Source of the DNA: Verrucomicrobiales bacterium
GTDB lineage: Bacteria; Verrucomicrobiota; Verrucomicrobiia; Verrucomicrobiales; DEV007
Assembly: GCA_016795385.1 (NCBI GenBank)
Contig: JAEUHI010000050.1
Coordinates: 62,001-126,000, forward strand
DNA length: 64,000 nucleotides
Direction: 5' to 3'
This document shows positions 32,312 to 39,429 of this stretch, piece by piece. The number at the start of each line of letters is the position of its first letter. Positions within the stretch are counted from its first letter, which is position 1. A model generated the notes under the pieces. That model ran no database searches. It was not told the origin of the DNA and saw nothing but the letters and a program-made list of their open reading frames with translations. Position numbers and translations under genes: made by a program.

Positions 32312-32967
32312 CCTCCGCGCGACGACCACTCCGCACCCGTGACTCCCGCTGGGCGGGTGGCCTCTCGCGTGCCCTGCTGCGACTCGGCCTGCGGCCAAAC
32401 CAGGTCTCCGTCCTCAGCGTCGTCTTTGCCGCGGGAGCCGCGGTGGCCCTCGTGTTTCTCTCCCGGGGTGCGGGTCCGGCGTGGCTCCTCTGGATCCTCG
32501 CCGCCGTCGGCATCCAGCTGCGCCTCCTCTGCAATCTCATGGATGGCATGCTCGCCGTCGAAGGCGGTCTGAAAACCCCGGATGGCGATCTCTACAACGA
32601 GTTTCCCGACCGCCTCTCCGACCCGCTCCTCCTCGCCGCCCTCGGCTATGCGGGAGGCGACGACACGACCCGTCTCCTCGGCTGGCTCTGTGCTATCGGT
32701 GCCCTCCTCACCGCCGCGATCCGCCTCCACGGCGCCACCCTGACAGGACAACACGATTTCCGCGGCCCCATGGCGAAACCCCAGCGCATGGCCCTCGCCA
32801 CCGGCGCCTGCCTCCTCATGGCGGGCCTGGATCTCGCAGGCGGGGCCGCAAAGGAAATCGCGCCGCTGCCCTGGATTCTCGGCTTGCTTCTCGCCGGAAT
32901 CGTCGTCACCATCGTGCGCCGCCTCGTTGCCCTCTCCCGGCTGCTCCACGGGCGCGCCCGATCCTGA
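32308..32967 (+). CDS. CDP-alcohol phosphatidyltransferase with variant active-site motif
   Basis: 219 aa from the ATG at 32308, about six membrane helices. The family motif DxxDGxxAR...GxxxDxxxD appears as NLMDGMLAVEGG...GDLYNEFPDRLSD, with Asn 76 for the first Asp, Val for Arg, and Asn 97 for the third Asp. Asp 79, Asp 101 and Asp 105 remain. It would transfer a phosphoryl-alcohol unit from a CDP-linked donor to an alcohol, or the reverse, in the membrane. It is followed by an acyltransferase and a CdsA-like gene, an arrangement like E. coli ynbA/ynbB. The substrate cannot be read. Confidence 0.82.
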   Translation: MTSARRPLRTRDSRWAGGLSRALLRLGLRPNQVSVLSVVFAAGAAVALVFLSRGAGPAWLLWILAAVGIQLRLLCNLMDGMLAVEGGLKTPDGDLYNEFPDRLSDPLLLAALGYAGGDDTTRLLGWLCAIGALLTAAIRLHGATLTGQHDFRGPMAKPQRMALATGACLLMAGLDLAGGAAKEIAPLPWILGLLLAGIVVTIVRRLVALSRLLHGRARS

Positions 32968-33563
32968 TGCGTTCCTTTCTCGCCGCCCTCGTCCGCCTCG
33001 CCACCGGAGTCCGCCTCCTCCCGGCCACCCCCCACGGCACGGGTCCCGCGATCTACTTCGCGAACCATGCCAGCCACATGGATTTTGTCGTCGTCTGGGC
33101 GGCGCTGCCCGATGACGTGCGCGAAGTCACCTCCCCCGCCGCGGCGGAGGACTACTGGGCCGCGACCCGCCTGCGGCGCTGCATCGCCTGCGAGCTGTTC
33201 CGCGCCGTCCTCATTCCGCGGAAGGATGTGAACCGCGGCAACCACCCCGTCGAACGTCTCGGTACCGCCCTCGAGGCCGGTCGATCCGTCATCCTCTTTC
33301 CCGAAGGTACCCGCTCCGTCGATGGCGGGACGATGGAATTCAAATCCGGTCTCTATCACCTCGCGCGGCGGTATCCTGACATTCCCCTCATCCCCGTGCA
33401 CCTCGAGAATCTCTCGCGCATCCTCCCCAAGGGCTCGCGCCTGCCCGTGCCCCTCATCGCCCAAGCCCGCTTCCTGCCGCCGATGCAGCTCCTGCCCGAG
33501 GAACCGAAGCCCGTCTTCCTCGCCCGCGCCCGCGCCGCCCTCGAGGGCACGGAGCACCCCTGA
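32967..33563 (+). CDS. PlsC-like lysophospholipid acyltransferase
   Basis: 198 aa, starting 1 nt into the previous stop (TGATG). The catalytic block is FANHASHMDFVVVW (HX4D) near residue 31, then RAVLIPRKDVNRGNHP, then SVILFPEGTRSVDG (EGTR). A short LIPVHLENLSRILPKG follows. These are the four acyltransferase motifs of PlsC and its relatives, which add an acyl chain to lysophosphatidate or other lysolipids. At 198 aa it is short but complete. There is no separate membrane helix at the N-terminus beyond a weak hydrophobic stretch. Confidence 0.88.
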   Translation: MRSFLAALVRLATGVRLLPATPHGTGPAIYFANHASHMDFVVVWAALPDDVREVTSPAAAEDYWAATRLRRCIACELFRAVLIPRKDVNRGNHPVERLGTALEAGRSVILFPEGTRSVDGGTMEFKSGLYHLARRYPDIPLIPVHLENLSRILPKGSRLPVPLIAQARFLPPMQLLPEEPKPVFLARARAALEGTEHP

Positions 33564-33572
33564 CCTCCGCCC

Positions 33573-34559
33573 ATGGATCCCGAAACGAAACGACTCCTCG
33601 GCCTCGTCGGCGGCATCCTCGTGATCGCCTCCATCATCGGTTTCATCCTCTCCCGGCGCGCGCGCTCGGAGGCCGCCAAGGCCACGATCGCGAACCTCAA
33701 CGCCCGCATCCGCTCGTGGTGGGTCATGGCCGCGATTTTCAGTGCGACGATCCTCCTCGGTCCCACCTTCACCACCGTGCTTTTCGCCCTGCTCTCCTTT
33801 CTTGCGATGCGCGAATTCATCACCCTCACGCGCACCGACCGCGCCGACCACGAGGTGCTTTTCTGGGCCTTCTTCATCATCCTGCCATTGCACTATCTCC
33901 TTGTTGGGATCGGCTGGTACGGGATGTTCACCATCTTCATCCCCGTCTACGCTTTTGCCTTCATCCCCTTCCGCCGCGTCCTCACGGGTGAGACGAAAAA
34001 CTTCCTCGCCAACACCTCGCGCATCCAGTGGGCCCTCCTCATCTGCGTCTATGCCGTCAGCCACATGCCCATGATCCTGGCGCTGCCATTGCGCGACTAC
34101 GAGGGCGAAAACGCGAAGCTGCTCTTCTTCTTCGTCCTCACCGTGCAGCTCAGCGATGTCCTCCAATACGTCTGGGGCAAGACCTGTGGGAAACGCCCCG
34201 TCGCCCCGCGTGTGAGTCCGCACAAGACCTGGGAGGGCACCGTAGGCGGGATCGGCACCACCGTCCTCATCAGCAGCCTGCTCTGGTGGGCGACGCCATT
34301 CTCGCCCTGGCAGGCCGGACTCATGGCCCTGCTCATCTGCCTCGCCGGCTTCTTCGGCGGCCTCGTCCTTTCCGCCATCAAACGCGATCTCGGGGCGAAG
34401 GATTGGGGCGGCTCGATTGCCGGGCATGGTGGCTTTCTCGATCGCATCGATTCGCTTTGCTTCGCCGCGCCGCTCTTCTTCCACATCACCGGCTTCTGCT
34501 TCGGCACCGGGATGGATCCCCGTCCGCCCGCCTGGATCCTCGAGTGGCTCGGTCGGTGA
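33573..34559 (+). CDS. CdsA-like phosphatidate cytidylyltransferase
   Basis: 328 aa with about eight membrane helices. The CdsA signature is present near residues 270-290: SAIKRDLGAKDWGGSIAGHGGF then LDRIDS, matching the S-x-KR-x4-KD...HGGxxDR pattern. VSPHKTWEGTVGG upstream is also conserved. It would convert phosphatidate and CTP to CDP-diacylglycerol. It starts 9 nt after the acyltransferase, so the three genes form one unit. A second, stand-alone cdsA may exist elsewhere. A dedicated copy here suggests the cluster makes its own CDP-lipid. Confidence 0.92.
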   Translation: MDPETKRLLGLVGGILVIASIIGFILSRRARSEAAKATIANLNARIRSWWVMAAIFSATILLGPTFTTVLFALLSFLAMREFITLTRTDRADHEVLFWAFFIILPLHYLLVGIGWYGMFTIFIPVYAFAFIPFRRVLTGETKNFLANTSRIQWALLICVYAVSHMPMILALPLRDYEGENAKLLFFFVLTVQLSDVLQYVWGKTCGKRPVAPRVSPHKTWEGTVGGIGTTVLISSLLWWATPFSPWQAGLMALLICLAGFFGGLVLSAIKRDLGAKDWGGSIAGHGGFLDRIDSLCFAAPLFFHITGFCFGTGMDPRPPAWILEWLGR

Positions 34560-34616
34560 GGATTTCCCCTTTCCATCGCCGCCACGGAGCCGATACTGGG
34601 GAGGCCAGGCCACGTC

Positions 34617-35645
34617 GTGAACTTCGAGCTCAAAAAGAAAAAGTTCTATCCCGTCCGGGAATCCCTCCTGCCGTATCTGCAGGAGTACGGACGCCTCCTC
34701 CAGGTACCACCGATCTATGAGGAGCTCCATCGCTTTTCCCAACTCTTCCCCCTCTACGACCGCGAGGGACAGGATACCCTCTGGAAAACCGCCTTTTACG
34801 AGCCGACGATCCGGAAAGAACTTTCCCGCCAGCTCATCCAGATCTATTCGCTGCTAAAGACGAACGAGCTCCGCTCGCGCGAGCACCTCGTCCTCGAGCG
34901 CGTCGACTTTTGTGATTTCGGGAACTCGCGGCCCTTCCGCATCCGCATCGTCAACCAGTTCAACGACAACTACGACCACTTCTACGTGAAGATCGCCGAT
35001 GCCTCGCGCATCTACGGGCTCGAGCTCGAGCACGTCCTCTCGCCGAACCGCATCAACTACCTCGTCAACGGCAACACCCTCATCGAGGAGCACATCGCCG
35101 GCGTTCCCGGCGACGTCTTCATCCACCAGTATTTCGACCGTCCCGAAACGAACCGGGTCCGCGTCGCGAAAGAGTTCGTGAAGTTCAACGAGCGCAGCTT
35201 CATCCGCCTCCTCGGCGACATGCGCGCCTACAATTACGTCGTCGACATCACCCCCGATTTCGAAGACGCCCAGTACCGGGTGCGGGCGATCGATTTCGAC
35301 CAACAGTGCTACGAGGGGGCCAAGGAAATGTACCTGCCTCAGACCTTTCCCGAGAACCAGCCGGTCGTCGAGCTCTGCACCACGCGCCTGAATTACCTGA
35401 CGATGCGCCAGTACCAGGACGAGGAGCGCACCCTCATCGAGCGCCGTTGCCAGATCGCCCACAAACGCCTCGCCTTCCTTTGGGAAAACATGTGCCGGGA
35501 GGAGATCGCGCCCGAAGAGCATATCCTGCGCCTCCGCGACGGACTCAATCAATACCACGAGACCAGCGCCTTTTCCGGCTGCGAGACGATGGGCCAGCTC
35601 ACCCGGATGAACCTCGACGTTTCACTGGCAAAAACCAACACTTGA
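34617..35645 (+). CDS. Uncharacterised protein with kinase-like landmarks
   Basis: 342 aa; the start is GTG at 34617, with a GGGGAGG ribosome-binding site 12 nt upstream. I recognise no family. In order it shows HFYVKIADAS (possible strand lysine, Lys 125), LIEEHIAGVPGD (hinge-like, 156-166), LLGDMRAYNYVVD (Asp 201 and Asn 206, five apart, like a kinase catalytic loop) and RAIDFDQQ (Asp 226, like DFG). The N-terminal 100 residues are helical and the C-terminal part is Glu/Arg-rich. So a kinase-like fold is plausible but unproved. It sits between cdsA-like and methyltransferase genes, 57 nt after the former. Confidence 0.6.
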   Translation: MNFELKKKKFYPVRESLLPYLQEYGRLLQVPPIYEELHRFSQLFPLYDREGQDTLWKTAFYEPTIRKELSRQLIQIYSLLKTNELRSREHLVLERVDFCDFGNSRPFRIRIVNQFNDNYDHFYVKIADASRIYGLELEHVLSPNRINYLVNGNTLIEEHIAGVPGDVFIHQYFDRPETNRVRVAKEFVKFNERSFIRLLGDMRAYNYVVDITPDFEDAQYRVRAIDFDQQCYEGAKEMYLPQTFPENQPVVELCTTRLNYLTMRQYQDEERTLIERRCQIAHKRLAFLWENMCREEIAPEEHILRLRDGLNQYHETSAFSGCETMGQLTRMNLDVSLAKTNT

Positions 35646-35714
35646 GCCATCCTTTCCCGTGTTCCCGCTCTCCGGGATCATCCCGCACCGCACCCGACCT
35701 TCCTCCGCTTGTTT

Positions 35715-36332
35715 ATGAATTCCTCCACCGACACCGCGCCCGTCGACAACGCGTTCTCGCACCACACCCAGTTTCTGAAGGCCTTTTTCCGCAGCTCCGC
35801 CCATGTCGGGGCGATCGCTCCGAGTTCAGGCGAGCTCTCCGCCATCCTTGCCGACACCGTGGACTGGGATCGCGTGGAGTGCGTCGTCGAATACGGACCC
35901 GGCACCGGCGTGGTCACCGAGGAGATTGCCCGCCGCCTGAAGGGCCGCACCCGCTTTTTCGCGATCGAGCGCGACCCCGCCCTCGCCGCCATCGCCCGCC
36001 GCCGCTGTCCGAGTGTCGAAGTGATCGAGGACTGCGTCACCCGCGTCCCCGAGCTCTGTCGTGAACGCGGCATCGAGAAGGTCGACGCCATTCTCAGCGG
36101 CCTGCCCTGGGCCTCCTTTCCCTCTTCGCTCACCGAGGAAATCCTCGCCGCCACCTTCGAGGTGCTGCCGGAAGGCGGAAGGTTCGCCACCTTCGCCTAT
36201 TGGCAGGGCCTCCTCATGCCCGGCAGCCGCCGCTTCCGCCAGCTCCTCCGCGAGCAGTTCGGCTCGGTCGAGCGGAGCGAGACCGCCTGGCGCAATCTGC
36301 CGCCCGCCTTCGTCTACCGCTGCGTCAGATAA
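35715..36332 (+). CDS. Class I methyltransferase of the phospholipid N-methyltransferase (PmtA-like) type
   Basis: 205 aa from the ATG at 35715. It begins FLKAFFRSSAHVGAIAPSS and has VVEYGPGTGVVTEEIARRL (SAM-binding GxGxG), FFAIERDPALAAIARRR and ILSGLPWASFPSS. The opening with GAIAPSS and the SGLPW block are typical of PmtA-type enzymes, which methylate phosphatidylethanolamine or related lipids. rRNA adenine methyltransferases share the fold but not this opening. Placement behind the lipid genes supports a lipid substrate. It is 69 nt after the kinase-like gene. Confidence 0.85.
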   Translation: MNSSTDTAPVDNAFSHHTQFLKAFFRSSAHVGAIAPSSGELSAILADTVDWDRVECVVEYGPGTGVVTEEIARRLKGRTRFFAIERDPALAAIARRRCPSVEVIEDCVTRVPELCRERGIEKVDAILSGLPWASFPSSLTEEILAATFEVLPEGGRFATFAYWQGLLMPGSRRFRQLLREQFGSVERSETAWRNLPPAFVYRCVR

Positions 36333-36359
36333 GAGGGTCAGATGCCCGACCCAACAGGG

Positions 36360-36809
36360 TCAGGTCGGATCACTCAGCGCGTAGCGTTTCCGCCAGCTCT
36401 CCGGAATCGCGAGCCGCAGGCCGTAGAGGTAACGGATCAATTGCCCCTGATGAGCGGCCTCGTGCTCGAGCCAATCGAGCAAAAAGCCTTGTTGCTCCGC
36501 CGAAAAGCCATCGATCAGAGGAAAGACATCACGGGCTTCCCGGGCCGATCGCGCCAAAGCGGCTGCGACCGATTCCTTTTCCAGCGGCGCCACGAGCGAG
36601 CAGGAAAAGCCGGCCCATCCTCCCGTTTGAATGGCGAGGGTGTAGCTCTCCCGCGCGCCCACGACGCACCAGAGTTGCAGCCCGATCGCATTGGAAGGAA
36701 GTCCGGGCAACGATTCCCCAAGCACCGCCTCATCGAGCGAAGCGACGAAGTCGTCGTAGAGCGTGAAGGAACGCTCGAGCCGCGAGGCGAGGACGGTGGC
36801 GAGGGACAT
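36360..36809 (-). CDS. DinB-family protein
   Basis: 149 aa from the ATG at 36809 (GTG one codon earlier possible). It reads SFTLYDDFVASLDEAVLG, IGLQLWCVVGARESYTLAI, a middle helix and DWLEHEAAHQGQLIRYLYGL near the C-terminus. This four-helix layout, with an H...E/H-xxxH-Q end (HEAAHQGQ), fits DinB/DfsB-type metal-binding proteins, often thiol-dependent enzymes. The true activity is not evident. Confidence 0.72.
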   Translation of the reverse strand: MSLATVLASRLERSFTLYDDFVASLDEAVLGESLPGLPSNAIGLQLWCVVGARESYTLAIQTGGWAGFSCSLVAPLEKESVAAALARSAREARDVFPLIDGFSAEQQGFLLDWLEHEAAHQGQLIRYLYGLRLAIPESWRKRYALSDPT

Positions 36810-36901
36810 CACGGTCGATCGTGCCAGAAAGTGGCGGGCTTGTCACGCCTGTCATGCCAATCCGCTTTACAAGCTCCCCCCGGATTCCCTACCCTCACCC
36901 C

Positions 36902-37966
36902 ATGACCGCCATCGCCCCGCTCCCCTCCTCCACCTCTGCCTCTGCCTTCCGTCCGCGCAATGGGGCGATCCTCACGACGGGTATACTCTTCGGAATCATC
37001 GGCCTGATGCTCGGCGGATCGGGAGCGATGACGATGGTGCAGACGCTGATGATGAGCCAACTCGCCAAGACCGATCCGAAGGCGATGAGCGAGTTCGGCG
37101 GCATGCAGGACATGATGTGGACGGCCTCGATCGTGAATCTGGTGATCTACGGCGGCCTCGGCCTTCTTTTCATCGCGGTGGCCTACGGATGCTTCGCGGG
37201 GCGCCGCTGGTCGCGTCCTTTTGCCCTGACCCTGGCATGGGGGTGGATCTACATGGGAGTGACGATGTTCCTCTCGCTGGCGGTCATGATGGGCGGAATG
37301 CGGGACATGATGTCGGGGATCATGGAGAGCGCTGCCAAAACCTCGCCCCAGGCACCGCCGATGCCGGCGATGGATGGATTTTTCACCATCATCATGGTGA
37401 TCTACTTCGTGATGATCGTGCTCTTCATGATCGTCCTTCCGGCGGTGATCGTCTGGCTGCAATGGGGGGCGGAGGTGCGCCTCACCCTCGAGTCCCGTGA
37501 TCCGGTGCCTCGCTGGACCGATCGCCAACCGGCTCCTCTCCTCGGCATGGCGATCGCGGCGGCGCTCTTCGGACTCTGCTCGCTGCCCTATCTTTTCATG
37601 ATGGGCAGCTCGTTTTTGAAACCCTTCCTCCCGGAAGGCCCGCTCAAGCATTTTTGGATCGTCGTGCCCTTCGTCTGGGCTTACATCGCCTGGGGCAGCT
37701 ACCGGAGGCAACTCGCCGCCTGGATCCTCGCGCTGGGCCTGCTCGCGGCGGGGACCTGGATCGGCGTCCACACGATCCAGAGGATCGATTGGGCCGACGC
37801 CTTCTCACAAATGGGCATCCCCGGGATGGAGCCGGGCGATCTCGCGAAGTGGATGGAGAGTCTTTTCCAACCCACCCGCATGCTCGTGATGATGGTCGGC
37901 TCGATCCTGCCCTTGCTCGGCTACCTGATCTGGGTGCTGCGGTATTTCCGTCGCGTCGAGTTGTGA
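36902..37966 (+). CDS. Met-rich multi-pass membrane protein of unknown function
   Basis: 354 aa from the ATG at 36902. Six to eight hydrophobic helices alternate with short loops. Methionine is frequent, for example SLAVMMGGMRDMMSGIME and GGMQDMMW. I recognise no family and no catalytic motif. It has its own upstream gap, and the Gfo/Idh/MocA gene converges on it 19 nt later. Met-rich loops can bind Cu(I), but membrane-protein Met content alone is weak evidence. Confidence 0.65.
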   Translation: MTAIAPLPSSTSASAFRPRNGAILTTGILFGIIGLMLGGSGAMTMVQTLMMSQLAKTDPKAMSEFGGMQDMMWTASIVNLVIYGGLGLLFIAVAYGCFAGRRWSRPFALTLAWGWIYMGVTMFLSLAVMMGGMRDMMSGIMESAAKTSPQAPPMPAMDGFFTIIMVIYFVMIVLFMIVLPAVIVWLQWGAEVRLTLESRDPVPRWTDRQPAPLLGMAIAAALFGLCSLPYLFMMGSSFLKPFLPEGPLKHFWIVVPFVWAYIAWGSYRRQLAAWILALGLLAAGTWIGVHTIQRIDWADAFSQMGIPGMEPGDLAKWMESLFQPTRMLVMMVGSILPLLGYLIWVLRYFRRVEL

Positions 37967-37985
37967 GAACTCCGGGGGCGGACGG

Positions 37986-39110
37986 TCACCCGATCTTCAC
38001 CCGTTGACCGTTCTCCATTGAGGCGGCGGCGGCTTCGAGAACTTTCAGACTCTTCACACCGTCGCGGAAATTCGGCTCGACACTACCGCCCCGGGCACAG
38101 GCGTCGAGGAAATCGACGGCGGCATGCACGAAGGCGTGTTCGTAGCCGATGATGTGTCCGGGCGGCCACCATTTGCCGACATAGTCGTGGCAGCTCTCGG
38201 TGACGAGGATATCGCGGAAGCCACGACGATCGGCCGGGTCGCCCTCGGAGTAGAACTGGAGACGGTTCATGTCCTCCATGTCCCAGGTGATGGCGCCTTT
38301 GCTGCCATAGACCTCGAAGGTGTGACGGTTGCGGCGTCCGGTGGAATAGCGGGTCGTCTCAATCGTGGCGAGGGCGCCGTTCCGGAATTCGCCGGTCATG
38401 AGAGCGGCACACTCGACCTCGACCTGGCCGGTCTTCGAGGGATCTTCGGCAAGGGGACGCTCTTTCGTGAATTGTTTGCCCCGGCAATCAATCTCGGCGA
38501 AATCGCCGACGAGGAAATGGGCGAGGTCGATCGCATGCGAACCGAGATCCCAGAGCGGACCTGCAGCGGCGGCGGCTTTGCGCAACTTCCAATCGAGGGG
38601 ATGCTGCGGATTGACGAGCCAGCTCTGCTGGTAGGCGCCGCGCCAGTGGTAGATCTCGCCGAGTTCGCCCTCGTCGATCATGCGTTTGGCGAGAAGGACG
38701 GCGGGGCAGCGGCGGTAATTGTGGTTCAGATAGTGCACGACACCGGCTTTCTCGGCGGCGGCGAGCATGGCCTCGCCCTCGGCGAGGGTGTTGGCGAACG
38801 GCTTTTCGCAGAAGATGTGTTTGCCGGCCTCGGCGGCGGCGATGGCCATCTCGGCATGGAGGTAGGTCGGGGTGGCGATGTCGATCGCATCGATGTCGTC
38901 GCGTCGCAGCACCTCGCGCCAGTCGGTGGCGATCTCGGCCCAGCCCCAGCGGTCGGCGAAGGCCCGCAGTCCGGCCTCGTCGCGGCCGCAGGCGACCTGC
39001 ATCACCGGCCGGGCGGCGGGATCAAAATACTTCGCGACCTGATTCCAGGCGTTCGAATGGGCTCGGCCCATGAAGCGGTGGCCGACGATGGCGATGCGGA
39101 GTTCCTTCAT
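37986..39110 (-). CDS. Gfo/Idh/MocA family oxidoreductase
   Basis: 374 aa from the ATG at 39110; an extension to 39683 would cross the whole antiporter leader. The N-terminus RIAIVGHRFMGRAHSNAW is an NAD(P)-binding GxxxxGxxH. Then DIDAIDIATPTYLHAEMAIAAAEAGKHIFCEKP carries the conserved EKP. LNHNYRRCPAVLLAKRMIDEGELG and DLGSHAIDLAHFLVGD give the typical DxGxHxxD active-site block. These enzymes oxidise or epimerise sugars or inositols. Substrate unknown. Confidence 0.9.
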   Translation of the reverse strand: MKELRIAIVGHRFMGRAHSNAWNQVAKYFDPAARPVMQVACGRDEAGLRAFADRWGWAEIATDWREVLRRDDIDAIDIATPTYLHAEMAIAAAEAGKHIFCEKPFANTLAEGEAMLAAAEKAGVVHYLNHNYRRCPAVLLAKRMIDEGELGEIYHWRGAYQQSWLVNPQHPLDWKLRKAAAAAGPLWDLGSHAIDLAHFLVGDFAEIDCRGKQFTKERPLAEDPSKTGQVEVECAALMTGEFRNGALATIETTRYSTGRRNRHTFEVYGSKGAITWDMEDMNRLQFYSEGDPADRRGFRDILVTESCHDYVGKWWPPGHIIGYEHAFVHAAVDFLDACARGGSVEPNFRDGVKSLKVLEAAAASMENGQRVKIG

Positions 39111-39429
39111 ACGTGGCAGGCGATAGCGCGTCCCGGAGGCGGAGGAAAGCGTTTTTTCCCGGCCGCGGGACGCTTTCTTCGTGAAGCGATTCGACGGATC
39201 CGGCACGAAATTCGCTAGATCGGCTCCATCCGGAGACAGCCGCCCGTGCCCCCCGGACGGAAGCCTCCCCGCATCTGAAAACCTTCTCGTATACAAAACA
39301 TCCCTCACCGAGAAAACCGCTTTTTTCCCGTCGATTTTTTCAAAAGCCCTCCTAAGCTCGCCCTCGCCCGGGATCGTGGTCCGCCCACAGAAGCCCCTGA
39401 CATTCCTCCCTCTTTTTGAAAGTCCACCC
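39111..39429. other. Divergent intergenic region (319 nt)
   Basis: No ORF or tRNA is seen. It holds a GC-rich hairpin at 39145-39177 (GAAAGCG with CGCTTTC, enclosing CCCG/CGGG) and, further on, the multi-stem candidate RNA described separately. The last 130 nt before the antiporter start are pyrimidine-rich and unstructured to the eye. Confidence 0.7.
39199..39257 (+). promoter_or_regulatory. Candidate structured leader RNA upstream of the antiporter
   Basis: A nested fold is readable: TCC (39199-39201) with GGA (39255-39257), GGCACG (39202-39207) with CGTGCC (39245-39250) and, inside, CGGCT (39221-39225) with AGCCG (39238-39242), capped by a small TCC/GGA hairpin. A CCCC bulge lies on the 3' side. 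It ends 172 nt before the antiporter ATG. Li+/Na+-responsive leaders (nhaA-I type) are known upstream of Na+/H+ antiporter genes, including some verrucomicrobial ones. I cannot match this to their consensus by eye. Confidence 0.4.

Noticed and set aside
32646-34742. 698-aa minus-strand reading frame
   Set aside because: Antisense to CDP-PT, acyltransferase and cdsA, all of which have clear family motifs.
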